64,000 nucleotides of DNA from Clostridium niameyense (GCF_001243045.1 NZ_LN849007.1:1702989-1766988), one strand, 5' to 3'; shown: positions 18,473 to 28,445, counted from the stretch's first letter. Numbers and translations are program-made. Notes: a model not told the origin generated them from the sequence alone.

Positions 18473-18508
18473 AAGGTTCCCTTTTTAACAAATAAAAATG
18501 GGAACCTT
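18473..18508. terminator. Terminator of the export operon
   Basis: AAGGTTCCC/GGGAACCTT stem (18473-18481 with 18500-18508), followed by TTATT. It lies between convergent genes and can serve both. Confidence 0.8.
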
Positions 18509-18550
18509 TTATTAATAAACACAAAAAACTACTATATCTTTTATTGCATA

Positions 18551-20044
18551 TTACAATGAAACATCTTCTTGCATTGAAATATCTTCTTCCATTAAACTTT
18601 TTCTAAAAGATATCATGGAAAGTATCATTATAAAAACAAATGGAAAAGCTGCTAATATAGACGCTGTTTGTATCATTTTTAATCCGCCTGCTAGTAAAAA
18701 TGATATAGTTAAGCCCCCTTGTAATATTCCCCATACAAACTTTTTAGTATTTGGTGGATTTAAACTTCCATTTGATGATAACATAGCTAAAACAAAGGTT
18801 GCAGAATCTGCTGATGTTATAAAAAATATTAAAGATAAAATCATTATAAGAATATTTATCAATAATCCACAAGGATATTTACTCATAATAACAAAAAATG
18901 CTGTATCAACCTTTTGTATTGCAGTTAATATTGTGGCTTTATCCATATTAAATCCCATTGTCCCAAACATAGCAAACCATAAGAAAACCATTAGACTAGG
19001 AATTATTAAAACCCCTAGCAAAAATTCTCTTATAGTTCTTCCTTTTGAAATTCTAGCTATAAATATTCCGACTGGTGGAGTCCAAGCTATCCACCAACCC
19101 CAATAAAATAAAGTCCAGTCTTTATACCAATTACCATGCAAAAATATATTATTATTAGTTGTAACTAAATCTTTACTATAATATATAATCCCTTTAAATA
19201 GATTCTTAAAGATCTCTGATGTAGGTCCAACTATTAATACAAGTATTACAACAAAAATAGCAATAAATATGTTAAGATTAGATAAGGTTTGTATTCCTTT
19301 ATCAATTCCTGACATAGCCGAACTCATATAACATATAGTTACTATTGATACTATAAGTAATTTAACTTTTATATTTTCAGGTATATTAAATAAATAATTT
19401 AATCCCGCATTTATTTGTAATGTCCCCATTCCAAGAGAAGTTATTATTCCTGCTACTGTAGCAAATATAGTAAAAATATCAACTATGCTACCTATTAATC
19501 CATTGGCTCTTTTTTCTCCTATAATAGGAATAAGTATACTACTCATTAAAGCTGGTTTCTTCTTTCGAAATTGCATATATGCTAGAACTAATGCTAATAT
19601 GGCATAACAAGCCCATGCGGATATCCCCCAATGTAAGAACACCTTTTTTAAAGCAAACATTTTAGATTTTTCTGTAAAACCTTTTTCTCCTAAGGGATGT
19701 ACATAATGAATTAATGGTTCTGCTACAGACCAAAATACTAGACCCATCCCCATGCCTGCACAAAACAACATTGATAACCATGATATAAAACTATACTTAG
19801 GTTTTTCATTATCATTACCTAATTTTATTTTTCCATATCTACCTAATGCAGCCCAAAGACAAAATATAAAAAATGAAAGTATTGCACCTGAATATAACCA
19901 ATAAAAATTATCCAGCAAAAAATTAAGAACATTTGTTGTAATATATCCAAATGCCTTTACATTTAAAAATACAAATATCATTATAGCCATTAATACTATA
20001 GTAGATATTAGAAAAACCTTTTCACTTTTAAGCTTATTTATCAT
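18551..20044 (-). CDS. BCCT-family transporter (glycine betaine/carnitine/choline)
   Basis: Secondary transporter of 497 residues with 12 membrane helices. The BCCT aromatic signature is visible (FYWGWWIAWTPPVGIFIARISKGRTIREF, residues about 310-340; the WGWW box binds trimethylammonium), as are WLSMLFCAGMGMGLVFWSVAEPL and DSATFVLAMLSS. The glycine-rich GMGMGLV segment suggests Na+-coupled betaine uptake rather than the exchanger type, but this is not certain. AAGGGAG precedes the ATG. It is a single gene divergent from the dipeptidase, and a role in osmoprotection or trimethylamine metabolism is possible. Confidence 0.9.
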   Translation of the reverse strand: MINKLKSEKVFLISTIVLMAIMIFVFLNVKAFGYITTNVLNFLLDNFYWLYSGAILSFFIFCLWAALGRYGKIKLGNDNEKPKYSFISWLSMLFCAGMGMGLVFWSVAEPLIHYVHPLGEKGFTEKSKMFALKKVFLHWGISAWACYAILALVLAYMQFRKKKPALMSSILIPIIGEKRANGLIGSIVDIFTIFATVAGIITSLGMGTLQINAGLNYLFNIPENIKVKLLIVSIVTICYMSSAMSGIDKGIQTLSNLNIFIAIFVVILVLIVGPTSEIFKNLFKGIIYYSKDLVTTNNNIFLHGNWYKDWTLFYWGWWIAWTPPVGIFIARISKGRTIREFLLGVLIIPSLMVFLWFAMFGTMGFNMDKATILTAIQKVDTAFFVIMSKYPCGLLINILIMILSLIFFITSADSATFVLAMLSSNGSLNPPNTKKFVWGILQGGLTISFLLAGGLKMIQTASILAAFPFVFIMILSMISFRKSLMEEDISMQEDVSL

Positions 20045-20397
20045 AAAACATCTCCCTTTAATATAACAACTTATTTATATAATGATATCAACAACCCTAT
20101 TATAGCATTGAAGTTGTTAATTGTAAAATATTCCTTTCATATATTCTTTCATTTATAAAAACTCATCATAAACTAACATAAATTAAATAAGGCTTCCTTA
20201 CTTAAATACAATATCTTTTACTAATAATATTTAGATTTTAAAATTCATATATATAATTACATTATAATGATTTATTTAAATAAACTATTTTTGTATAATT
20301 TGTTATAATTAACTGTAATAAGATATAGTAATATAAAAGTAATTGAGAAATTTATCTGTTATAATAATATAAATAAATTGAGAAGTGAGGAATTATA
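20045..20397. other. Divergent intergenic region
   Basis: About 350 bases of AT-rich DNA between the divergent BCCT and dipeptidase genes. It must hold both promoters; TATAAT-like hexamers occur near 20295-20310 on the + strand. No frame, riboswitch or repeat worth naming was seen. Confidence 0.35.
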
Positions 20398-21366
20398 ATG
20401 AATTTTATTGATTTACACTGTGATACAATTTATGCCCTTATGAATAAAAAAACTTGCCTAAATAAGTCTGTTACTATAAAGGAAGGGGAAACTTTATATG
20501 AAAATACTTTAGGTGTGGATTTAAAAAAACTAAATTCTGCTCATTCATTAGCTCAATTTTTTGCCCTTTTCATAGATAAAAGCGAAACTAAAACCCCTTT
20601 AAAAACTTGCCTTAAAATGTTAGACTTTTTTTATAATGAACTAGAGAAAAATAAAAACTATATCCGTATAGCCAAAAATTATCAAGATATTGTTAAAAAC
20701 AATAATGATAATAAACTCTCCGCCTTATTAACCATTGAAGAGGGTGGAGTATTAGAAGGAGAACTATATAATTTAAGAAACTTTTATAGATTGGGAGTCC
20801 GACTTATAACTTTAACTTGGAATTTTCCAAATGAAATAGGGTTTCCAAACTGCAAACAAAAATACATGGATAAAGGCCTAAAACCTTTTGGTTTTAAAGT
20901 GATAGAAGAAATGAATAAATTAGGCATGTTAATAGATGTGTCTCATTTATCCGATGCTGGTTTTTGGGATGTAGCCAATAATAGTAAAAAGCCTTTTATA
21001 GCGTCACACTCTAATGCTAGATTTATAACTAATCACCCTAGAAATTTGACTGATCCTATGATAAAATCCTTATCTGAAAGAGGAGGAACTATAGGTATTA
21101 ATTTTGAAAGAACATTTTTAGGTGAAAATGATTATGGTAAAATTGCAGATATGATAACTCATATAAAACATATAAAAAAAGTTGGTGGTATAAATTGCAT
21201 ATCCATTGGTTCGGATTTTGATGGTATAGAAGTTCCTAGTGAAGTAAAAAACTCCAGTAAAATATATAAACTAATAACTACGCTGCAAAAAGAAAATTTT
21301 ACAGAAAATGAAATTGAAAAAATACTTTATAAGAACGCCTTAAGAGTTATACAAGAAATTTTATAA
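20398..21366 (+). CDS. Membrane dipeptidase-type hydrolase (peptidase M19)
   Basis: Zinc dipeptidase of the renal dipeptidase family, 322 residues, cytoplasmic (no signal peptide). Metal ligands fit the family: DLHCDT near the N-terminus (HxD), the bridging Glu in IEEGGVL (about 118), His in IDVSHLS (about 182) and ASHSNAR (about 203), and GSDFDGIE near the C-terminus. It hydrolyses dipeptides, including some D-amino-acid-containing ones. GAGGAATTATAATG gives a clear start. Single gene ending in a shared terminator. Physiological substrate unknown. Confidence 0.9.
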   Translation: MNFIDLHCDTIYALMNKKTCLNKSVTIKEGETLYENTLGVDLKKLNSAHSLAQFFALFIDKSETKTPLKTCLKMLDFFYNELEKNKNYIRIAKNYQDIVKNNNDNKLSALLTIEEGGVLEGELYNLRNFYRLGVRLITLTWNFPNEIGFPNCKQKYMDKGLKPFGFKVIEEMNKLGMLIDVSHLSDAGFWDVANNSKKPFIASHSNARFITNHPRNLTDPMIKSLSERGGTIGINFERTFLGENDYGKIADMITHIKHIKKVGGINCISIGSDFDGIEVPSEVKNSSKIYKLITTLQKENFTENEIEKILYKNALRVIQEIL

Positions 21367-21370
21367 ATTT

Positions 21371-21423
21371 AAAGCTACTATGTGGAAAACTTATATATAA
21401 ATACATTTACACATAGTAGCTTT
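21371..21423. terminator. Bidirectional terminator
   Basis: Perfect 14-bp arms AAAGCTACTATGTG/CACATAGTAGCTTT between the dipeptidase and the convergent HAD gene. Confidence 0.82.
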
Positions 21424-21444
21424 TATAATACTGTACTGAACCCT

Positions 21445-22026
21445 TTATATAGCTTTGTCTTCCATATAAATTTCTTTTACTATATTATAAACTTCCCTCC
21501 AATTATAAACCCTTATTATATTATAACCATGAATATTTTTATTGTAATTTGTATCTATCAAAATAACCTTGAATCCAGCCTCTGAAAGTTCCAAAGCATT
21601 ATTAGGATTATCTTCAATAAATATATCACACTTCAATTCTATGGCCTTTTTTACTTTATAGTGACTACCCAAAACATAAAGTTCATTATAGTTTATTCCA
21701 TTATTCTCTAGATAACATCTAGTTAACATTTCTAATGATTTATCTCTAGCTGTAACGAAATATATGTTATTGTATTCTTTCAAAATATTTAATACATCTT
21801 TTGCATCTTTTCTTACTTTTTCCTCTACAGTATGAATTCTTACTTTATGTTTTTCATAAAATTCATTATACTGCTCCTCCGTAATTCCCATAACCTCGTC
21901 TATATTATATTTAGTAACCTCAGAAGGTTTTATATTCTTTTTAAAATGTTTATTAAATATATTTAGCCAATAATAGGGTTCCGTAACAGTTCCATCGATA
22001 TCTATACAAATATTTAATTTATCCAC
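21445..22026 (-). CDS. HAD phosphatase, 5'-nucleotidase NT5C type
   Basis: HAD-superfamily hydrolase of 193 residues. Motif I is DIDGTV near the N-terminus, motif II/III is VTARDKS (about 93), and motif IV is IFIEDNP (about 135). It matches the deoxy(pyrimidine) 5'-nucleotidase NT5C-type group, which would remove phosphate from nucleotides. GTG at 22026 is chosen because AAGGGG lies 8 bases upstream; an earlier in-frame GTG at 22044 lacks a ribosome site. Single gene. Substrate preference is inferred from the family only. Confidence 0.8.
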   Translation of the reverse strand: MDKLNICIDIDGTVTEPYYWLNIFNKHFKKNIKPSEVTKYNIDEVMGITEEQYNEFYEKHKVRIHTVEEKVRKDAKDVLNILKEYNNIYFVTARDKSLEMLTRCYLENNGINYNELYVLGSHYKVKKAIELKCDIFIEDNPNNALELSEAGFKVILIDTNYNKNIHGYNIIRVYNWREVYNIVKEIYMEDKAI

Positions 22027-22187
22027 TATGCCATCCCCTTTCACTTTTGCCTTAACCTTTACTACATTCTATCATATTTAAAATATTGTATATAATCATT
22101 TTATTGTAATGTAATATTTATGATACCATAATAAATCATTTCATTCTATTAATAACAATTATTTTTTATATAATATATTTTTGGTAT

Positions 22188-22214
22188 AAAAAAAGGAACT
22201 TATTATAAAGTTCC
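22188..22214 (-). terminator. Terminator of the sda operon
   Basis: GGAACTT stem (22195-22201 with 22208-22214) followed by seven T on the minus strand. Confidence 0.85.
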
Positions 22215-22216
22215 AT

Positions 22217-23107
22217 CTATTTTTTACAATTTGCACATCCAAATACTTTTTCCTTAAGTTTAATGCCAGAACAAGTAGTTGCAACTCCTCCTAAAGCTGT
22301 TTCTCTTAAAGCCTCTGGAAGCTGTTTCCCCACTTTATACATAGCTTCTACCGCATCATCAAAGCATATATGACTTTTAACCCCTGCCATTACCAAATCT
22401 GCTGTAGTTAACGCACTTACTGTGCCTGCTATATTTCTTTTAGCACAAGGAACTTCTACAAGTCCTGCTACAGGATCACATACAAGACCTAGAACATTTT
22501 TAATAACTATGGCTGCTGCATCCAAAGCCTGATCTACTGTTCCTCCCATCATTTCTACTACAGCTGCTGATGCCATAGCCGCAGCTGATCCACATTCTGC
22601 TTGACATCCTCCTTCTGCTCCTGCTGTAGTAGCATTTTTTGTAATAAGTATACCAACTCCTGCTGCTGTGAATAATGCTTTTACTAACTCATCACTATCT
22701 TTTTTTAATTTTTCCCCTGCAGATATTATTACAGCCGGAAGTATACCTGAAGAACCTGCAGTAGGTGATGCTACAATCTTACCCATAGCTGCATTAACCT
22801 CTGATGTTGAAATAGCCCTTGCCATAGCCTTTACCATAAATTCTCCTGTTAATGTATTTTCATTTTTAGAATAAGTATAAAGTTTAACTCCATCTCCTCC
22901 AATTAATCCACTAACGGATTTAACCTCTTTTTCACAACCCACCTTAGAAGAATGTTTCATTACTTCAAGGCTTTTTTTCATAGAGTTAAATATTTCTTCT
23001 TTACTTAATCCATTATTTTCTGATTCTGTTTCTAAAGCATATTCCCATATATTACAATTTTTAATATTGCAAATATCTATAAGCTCTTTACCACTATTTA
23101 CAAACAT
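22217..23107 (-). CDS. sdaAA: L-serine dehydratase, iron-sulfur alpha subunit
   Basis: Catalytic subunit (296 residues) of the two-subunit [4Fe-4S] L-serine ammonia-lyase, which converts serine to pyruvate and ammonia. Family segments include SPTAGSSGILPAVIISAGEKL (substrate loop, about 113), EGGCQAECGSAAAMASAA (cluster Cys, about 165-180), LGLVCDPVAGLVEVPCAKRN (Cys about 210-225) and a C-terminal FGCANCKK with further Cys. It lies 14 bases after the beta subunit, in the same operon. In clostridia this feeds Stickland-type amino-acid fermentation. Confidence 0.95.
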   Translation of the reverse strand: MFVNSGKELIDICNIKNCNIWEYALETESENNGLSKEEIFNSMKKSLEVMKHSSKVGCEKEVKSVSGLIGGDGVKLYTYSKNENTLTGEFMVKAMARAISTSEVNAAMGKIVASPTAGSSGILPAVIISAGEKLKKDSDELVKALFTAAGVGILITKNATTAGAEGGCQAECGSAAAMASAAVVEMMGGTVDQALDAAAIVIKNVLGLVCDPVAGLVEVPCAKRNIAGTVSALTTADLVMAGVKSHICFDDAVEAMYKVGKQLPEALRETALGGVATTCSGIKLKEKVFGCANCKK

Positions 23108-23121
23108 CCTATTTATCCTCC

Positions 23122-23796
23122 TTATTTAATTGGATTTATAACTTTTACATTTTGTATGTTAGGAATAGTTTTTATCTTATCTATTATACCTTTTGGTATA
23201 GGAGCATCCGTTTCAAAAGTCATAGTGGCCTGAAATCCCTTACTTTGTCTGAAAACCTTCATAGTAGCTATGTTTATCTCCTCTGCATACATCATAGTAC
23301 TGATTTTAGATATAATTCCCGGCACATCTTTATGATGAGTTATAATTGTAGGGTTGTTTCCAGTAAATTCTATCGGTTGTCCATCTATTTCTGTTATTAT
23401 TATATTTCCTCCACCTATAGAAGATCCTACAATTTCTGATATTTTTCCATCTTCTTTTTTTATTATAAATTTAACAGTATTAGGATGAACATCTCCTAAA
23501 TCCGATTCTATAAATTCATATTTTAACCCACTATCTTTTGCTATACTAAAAGAATCTCGAAGTCTATCATCCCAAGGATCCATGTTTAATATACCTGCTA
23601 TTAATGCCTTATCTGTACCATGACCTTTGTAAGTTTTGGCAAATGATCCATGAAGTAAAAATTTAACCTCTACAATCTTTTTATCTCCTACTATAGAACT
23701 TGCAACCTTAGCAAGCCTTGCAGCTCCTGCTGTATGAGAACTTGAAGGACCTATCATAACTGGACCTATTATATCAAATACACTATAGTCTTTCAT
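23122..23796 (-). CDS. sdaAB: L-serine dehydratase, iron-sulfur beta subunit
   Basis: Beta subunit of 224 residues. The N-terminal part has the serine-dehydratase beta fold (IIGPVMIGPSSSHTAGAARLA, GSFAKTYKGHGTDKALIAGILNMDPWDDRL). Residues about 148-222 are an ACT domain (NPTIITHHKDVPGIISKISTMM), which in this class can sense serine. First gene of the sdaAB-sdaAA operon. The start ATG at 23796 has a GGAGG-type site upstream. Confidence 0.95.
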   Translation of the reverse strand: MKDYSVFDIIGPVMIGPSSSHTAGAARLAKVASSIVGDKKIVEVKFLLHGSFAKTYKGHGTDKALIAGILNMDPWDDRLRDSFSIAKDSGLKYEFIESDLGDVHPNTVKFIIKKEDGKISEIVGSSIGGGNIIITEIDGQPIEFTGNNPTIITHHKDVPGIISKISTMMYAEEINIATMKVFRQSKGFQATMTFETDAPIPKGIIDKIKTIPNIQNVKVINPIK

Positions 23797-24022
23797 ATTT
23801 TCCTCCCATTCCTTAGATGTTTTATAATTTATTTTTATTATAAATATTATTCATATTAGTGATTAAAATTTCACTTTTTTGAATTCAATTCTTAATTTTA
23901 GTATACTGTATTTATATTTTTTTTCAATAAAATTTCTAAGTTATTATATAATTTTTTTAATGTAAAAAATAACAGTAGCTAAATGAAACTTACTACTGCA
24001 TTATACCTATAGTATATTTTTG
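23797..24022. other. Intergenic region before sdaAB
   Basis: About 225 bases holding the promoter of the sda operon and the 3' end of the diguanylate cyclase transcript. No T-box or riboswitch signature was seen. Confidence 0.3.
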
Positions 24023-25279
24023 TTAATATAAAGTTTGATTTTTACTATAAATTACAAACTTATCTTTTCCTAATTTTTTAGCCTTATACATAGCCTTGTC
24101 TGCATTATCAATTAATGTCTTAATATCTTGTCCATCATCAGGAAAGAAACTTATGCCAATACTAATTTTAACATTTATATTTTCACCATCTAGGTTAATG
24201 TCTTCCTTAAAAGATTCTAAAATTTTTAAAACTACTTTTTTAACTTTACATTTATCTTTAATATTTTTTAATAAAATAATGAATTCATCTCCTCCAAATC
24301 TAGCTATTATATCTCCTTTTTTTAAAATATTCTTAATTCTGCTGGAAACTACACATAAAATTTTATCTCCTATACAATGACCATACATATCATTAATATT
24401 TTTAAATTTATCTAAATCTAAAAATATTATAGCAAAACACTTATTTTCTTTTAACTCATTATTAATCTCCCTATAAAATCTGTTTCTATTAGGTAAATCT
24501 GTAAGTCCATCAAAATAAGCCATATGACTTGTTTCATCTCTAAATTTTTTTATTTCAGTTATATCTTTTATATAGGATATTATGGCTACTTCCCCTTCCA
24601 TATTTATAAACTTACATACTTCTTCTGTATAAAAATTTGTACCATCTTTTTTTCTATATACTTTCTCTAAAAACTTATCCTCTATAGGATAGTACATTTC
24701 TATATTTTCATTATAAGGTATAATATCTCTTACATTTAATCTTCTCATTTCCTCTTCAGTATATCCAAATAAATTACAAGCTGAATTATTAAAATACAAA
24801 AATCTCCCATATATATTTCTTATGATAACTGCATTACTACTAGATTCAACTATGGATTTATATATTTTTTCCTTACTTTTTAATACTATTTCTCTAATTT
24901 TATATTCACTTATATTATTAAGAATTAAGAAAAAATATTTTCTTTTATACTTTCTCAAATAAACTTTAATCCAGTTATTCTTTTCTATAAAATAATATTC
25001 AAATTCAGTGTCAGACAGTTTATTATTCCACATATTATTTAACTCTTTTAATATAAACTCTCTATAATTATCTAAATACCCTATTTCACTGGCCCTTCTA
25101 TTTTCTATTTTTTCTTTTAATATACCTATGAATTTTTCAAAGCCTTTATTTATCTTAATAAAAATCCAATCACATATTTTTCTATTATCACTTAGAACAA
25201 TTTTACAGTAACTATAAGCTATTCCCAACTCTTCTATTACATATAAATCAGCTTTATTCTCATAATTTTTATTTTCCAA
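24023..25279 (-). CDS. PAS-GGDEF diguanylate cyclase, cytoplasmic
   Basis: Makes cyclic di-GMP. Protein of 418 residues without membrane helices. Residues about 15-125 form a PAS-like domain, about 130-245 a clear PAS (VIIRNIYGRFLYFNNSACNLFGYTEEEM, VRDIIPYNENIEM), and about 250-415 a GGDEF domain. The active site is intact (ARFGGDEFIILL, IFLDLDKFKNINDMYGHCIGD). The inhibitory RxxD is KKGD, so product inhibition is probably weak or lost. There is no EAL domain. Single gene; TTTTCCAAAACC region upstream carries GGAGGAG. The PAS ligand is unknown. Confidence 0.9.
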   Translation of the reverse strand: MENKNYENKADLYVIEELGIAYSYCKIVLSDNRKICDWIFIKINKGFEKFIGILKEKIENRRASEIGYLDNYREFILKELNNMWNNKLSDTEFEYYFIEKNNWIKVYLRKYKRKYFFLILNNISEYKIREIVLKSKEKIYKSIVESSSNAVIIRNIYGRFLYFNNSACNLFGYTEEEMRRLNVRDIIPYNENIEMYYPIEDKFLEKVYRKKDGTNFYTEEVCKFINMEGEVAIISYIKDITEIKKFRDETSHMAYFDGLTDLPNRNRFYREINNELKENKCFAIIFLDLDKFKNINDMYGHCIGDKILCVVSSRIKNILKKGDIIARFGGDEFIILLKNIKDKCKVKKVVLKILESFKEDINLDGENINVKISIGISFFPDDGQDIKTLIDNADKAMYKAKKLGKDKFVIYSKNQTLY

Positions 25280-25419
25280 AACCTACTCCTCCTCATCTAT
25301 TGCTACATTATGGAGTATGTATTTTTAATTAAATTTAACCCAGGACATACGTACTGGGTAAATCTTTTATATCCTTATATAATTTTATTATATTTTAGTT
25401 TAAGTTATTAATAAAAAAA

Positions 25420-26934
25420 CTAATATCTTTCCACTACTACATCATTTCTTATCATATTCCAAATCTCAGGATCCTCCATACCCAATCTCCAAAGTGCTAC
25501 TCCTCTTATACCTTTTTGGAAAGCTAACTGTATTTTCGCGTATATACTATCCTTATCTTCAAACCACACCTCATGTTTATCTCCACTCTCACTTATATAA
25601 CTAAACATAGGAGTCTTAGTTGTCTCATCAAATATAATTTCCTTATTATACTTTCTTGCCAAATCTACTGCCATTTCATAAGTTACATAAGTATTACCTC
25701 CTGTTGTTAAATTGAAATCAAATCCAAATACAGAAACAGCCCCTACTACTTTTTTTCTTGAAACTCTTGTTATAGTATAATTTAAAACCCTATTCATCCA
25801 ACCTATAGATACTACAGGTCCTGGCCCACTTCCTGGCCATCCATGTTCATTGTATAGCATAACTATAAATTGATCTACAGTAGATCCTATCACACTATAA
25901 TCAAAAGGATCAGAAAATGGATTAAAAGGTTCATCACTTACTCTAGCAGGTATAGATACTGAAAAATAATATCCATTTTTTCGTAATGCTGCACCTAATT
26001 CTAAATATAATAATGATAATTTTTCTCTATCTTCTATATGAACATCTTCTATATCAATATTTACACCATCAAAATTATATCTTCTAATTAATTCTATTAT
26101 ATTATTTATAAATATGGCTCTATTTTCTTTGGTGCTTACTAATTCTTTTACTAAATTTTTAGCAAAATTTACTCCTCCATTTTTATAGAGAAGATTATGA
26201 ACTAAAGCTAACATTTTTAAATTATTTTTATGGGCTATATTAACTAAATTACTAATCTCATCATCTGTAAATTGTCCAAACTTTTCAATTTGTGTAGCAT
26301 TATTTTCATCTATTCTAAAAATAAACATAGCTACTTCTGATAGGGAATTTATGTTATTAATAAAAGAATTATATGATGATGGTAGTGTAGGACCCTCTGA
26401 TAAAGTATAAAATCCATCTATAGCTGATACTGGTTTCATAGTGCCATAAGTTTTAAATTCCGTCACTGTGGATGATACAAAAGCCTCATTTCCATTAAAT
26501 AATCTCACTTTATACCATTGACCTTGCACTTTTAATATAGGCAATTTTGCACCCTTTACCATTCTGTATAAAATATCTGAATTCAAAGAATCTTCTCTTC
26601 TTATATTAGCTATATCACTTCTAACTATAGCTTCTGTATATAGTGGTATTTGCAATATTTGCCCTATATCTAGATTAGTAGATGGTAAATTATTTAATAC
26701 TACCAGACTTTTTACAGTAGTATTAAATTTTTCTGCAATTAGATACAAACTATCTTGAGGCTTTACCATATATACTGATACCGGTATGAAAAGCTCTTGA
26801 CCTATATATAATTCATTACTAGTAAGTCCATTATATTGTTTTAATTCTTCCACAGAAATACCATAACTTCTTCCAATATTAAATAAAGTATCTCCTTTTT
26901 TTACTCTATAAACTACGTTAGGTTGTCTCCACAT
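25420..26934 (-). CDS. Spore cortex N-acetylglucosaminidase-like enzyme: LysM x2, SH3-like, GH18
   Basis: Protein of 504 residues without signal peptide, as for SleL/YaaH-type enzymes made in the mother cell. Two LysM repeats (about 8-51, VYRVKKGDTLFNIGRSYGIS; about 54-98) bind peptidoglycan. An SH3b-like segment follows (about 105-158). The GH18 catalytic barrel (about 168-500) has the acidic motif DGVNIDIE (289-296; Glu296 the proton donor). It probably cleaves cortex muramic-lactam-containing glycan during germination or acts on the spore surface. It lies beside two spore-surface genes in the same direction. Exact bond specificity is inferred from the family. Confidence 0.88.
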   Translation of the reverse strand: MWRQPNVVYRVKKGDTLFNIGRSYGISVEELKQYNGLTSNELYIGQELFIPVSVYMVKPQDSLYLIAEKFNTTVKSLVVLNNLPSTNLDIGQILQIPLYTEAIVRSDIANIRREDSLNSDILYRMVKGAKLPILKVQGQWYKVRLFNGNEAFVSSTVTEFKTYGTMKPVSAIDGFYTLSEGPTLPSSYNSFINNINSLSEVAMFIFRIDENNATQIEKFGQFTDDEISNLVNIAHKNNLKMLALVHNLLYKNGGVNFAKNLVKELVSTKENRAIFINNIIELIRRYNFDGVNIDIEDVHIEDREKLSLLYLELGAALRKNGYYFSVSIPARVSDEPFNPFSDPFDYSVIGSTVDQFIVMLYNEHGWPGSGPGPVVSIGWMNRVLNYTITRVSRKKVVGAVSVFGFDFNLTTGGNTYVTYEMAVDLARKYNKEIIFDETTKTPMFSYISESGDKHEVWFEDKDSIYAKIQLAFQKGIRGVALWRLGMEDPEIWNMIRNDVVVERY

Positions 26935-27010
26935 AAATTTATCTCCTTTAAATCTATTGCTATAATTTATATTATTCTAATTAACACAAAAGTTGATTAA
27001 TGCAGTAGAT

Positions 27011-28372
27011 TTAATTTTTATATTCTGTATACTTATTTTGTAAAAAACTAATATTTAAATTTATAACCATGCTCTCCTTTAAACTATAAAATATATTTTC
27101 CCTTTTCAAATTACAACTAGCATCTTTATGTTCATATTTTAAATGGCATTTAACTGCAAACTTTTCCAATCTTCCATATAATATATTATTATGTTTAAAA
27201 TCATTATTATCAAATACTATAGGTAGATATTTATCATTTTTATTAAATATATCTATATCAAATTTTAGATTACTAGTAATTTTAAAATCTTTATATGCTA
27301 TTAAGCCTTTTTTACAGGTTAATATTTTATCTCCATCTATTGAATCTAAAATACTATACTCTATAAAACTTCTTACATAACCTTTTATAAAAACTGTAGA
27401 ATTATTTTTATAACTTAACTTTACTAATGTTCCCTCCTCAACAAATACTCGATTTTCAACATTGTGAATTTCTATAAATCCATCTTTTATTTTAATATCA
27501 TTAATTAAACTTATTTGTGTCTCTAAAGACTTAACAATAACTGGAACATTAATTATAATACTTTCATTTTTTTTATCTACTCTATCTTCTTTATCTATAT
27601 TCTTTGCCTTAACTACTTCTTTTACTTTATCTATATTTTCTTCTTTATTTATAATCTTTTCTTTATCTACACATATTTTTTTGCCCATAACATATTCTTT
27701 ATCTACATTCTCTACCTTACTTACTTCTTCTCTACTTATATTCTCTCCTTTGTTTATAGTTTTTTCTTTATCTATACGCTTTTTTTTATCCATAACATAT
27801 TCTTCATCTACATTCTCTACATTACTTACCCCTTCTCTACTTATATTCTTTCCTTTGTTTATAGTTTTTTCTTTATCTATACGCTTTTTTTTATCTATAA
27901 CATATTCTTCATCTACATTCTCTACCTTGCTTACTCCTCTTCTACTTATATTTTCTCCTTTATTTATAGTTTTTTCTTCATCTATACACTTTCTATTATC
28001 TATACTATTTTCTTTGGCTATATCTTCCAATTTATTTATACTTTTTTCTTTATGTATATTTTTTACTTTATCTATAACATTTTTTTTATGTGAATCTTCT
28101 CCTATATATATATCTTTACTCTTATCTATTATCTTTTTTTTATTTATATTCTTTTTATCATGGCACATTTTTTCTTTATTTGTAATATTATAATCTATTT
28201 CTTTTCCTTCTAAGGTCAAATTATTATTAACATCTTTTTTGATAATATTTTTGTGGTTGGTTTCTCTATTTTGTACATTTTGCACAAAATATAAAATCCA
28301 TTGATTTTGCAAACTAATTTTTTCATTGTATAAAATTAAAAATAAAAAAAGTAGTCGTTGGAAATTCATCAT
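27011..28372 (-). CDS. Repeat-containing CsxC-like spore-surface protein
   Basis: Protein of about 453 residues. Start ATG 28372 is chosen over the GTG nine bases upstream because TAGGTG (which includes that GTG) is the ribosome site. Order: a short hydrophobic stretch (about 5-18), a long Lys/Glu/Ile/Asn-rich region (about 45-265) with 35-residue tandem repeats, and a C-terminal beta domain (about 270-453). The beta domain (NVPVIVKSLETQISL, TVFIKGYVRSFIEYS) is similar in layout to the neighbouring CsxC-like protein (KTPVVLAEKNVQIDV, KLFISGYVRENIEYA). The pair look like diverged paralogues. The repeat region is probably extended or coiled. Exosporium or coat location is inferred from CsxC relatives and from context. 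Confidence 0.65.
   Translation of the reverse strand: MMNFQRLLFLFLILYNEKISLQNQWILYFVQNVQNRETNHKNIIKKDVNNNLTLEGKEIDYNITNKEKMCHDKKNINKKKIIDKSKDIYIGEDSHKKNVIDKVKNIHKEKSINKLEDIAKENSIDNRKCIDEEKTINKGENISRRGVSKVENVDEEYVIDKKKRIDKEKTINKGKNISREGVSNVENVDEEYVMDKKKRIDKEKTINKGENISREEVSKVENVDKEYVMGKKICVDKEKIINKEENIDKVKEVVKAKNIDKEDRVDKKNESIIINVPVIVKSLETQISLINDIKIKDGFIEIHNVENRVFVEEGTLVKLSYKNNSTVFIKGYVRSFIEYSILDSIDGDKILTCKKGLIAYKDFKITSNLKFDIDIFNKNDKYLPIVFDNNDFKHNNILYGRLEKFAVKCHLKYEHKDASCNLKRENIFYSLKESMVINLNISFLQNKYTEYKN
27691..28005. repeat. Three tandem 105-bp repeats inside the CsxC-like gene
   Basis: A 105-bp unit starts at 27691, 27796 and 27901 with high identity; a more decayed relative extends further toward 28060. 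Each unit encodes 35 residues beginning YVMDKKKRIDKEKTINKGEN and ending near VSKVENVDEE. The length in whole codons keeps the frame, so copy number can vary without breaking the gene. Confidence 0.85.
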
Positions 28373-28400
28373 ATTTTTCACCTACAAATAATACTATGTA

Positions 28401-28440
28401 AATTATCCACACCTTACTTTTATATAAGGTGTGGATAATT
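28401..28440 (-). terminator. Terminator between the two CsxC-like genes
   Basis: Perfect 16-bp stem (28401-28416 with 28425-28440), 8-base loop. It follows the stop at 28446, so the downstream repeat gene probably has its own promoter or is read by leakage. Confidence 0.75.
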
Positions 28441-28445
28441 AATAT

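Noticed and set aside
18615-19106. 163-residue open frame on the + strand
   Set aside because: Entirely inside the BCCT transporter gene on the opposite strand, whose 12-helix signature is unambiguous.
27691-28005. CRISPR-like array because of regular repeats
   Set aside because: The 105-bp units are contiguous without spacers, keep the reading frame and are coding; no cas genes are present.
27681-28193. Long open frame on the + strand, rich in Ser/Phe/Leu
   Set aside because: It is the antisense of the Lys/Glu/Ile repeat region of the CsxC-like gene; no ribosome site, and its repeats mirror those of the minus-strand gene.
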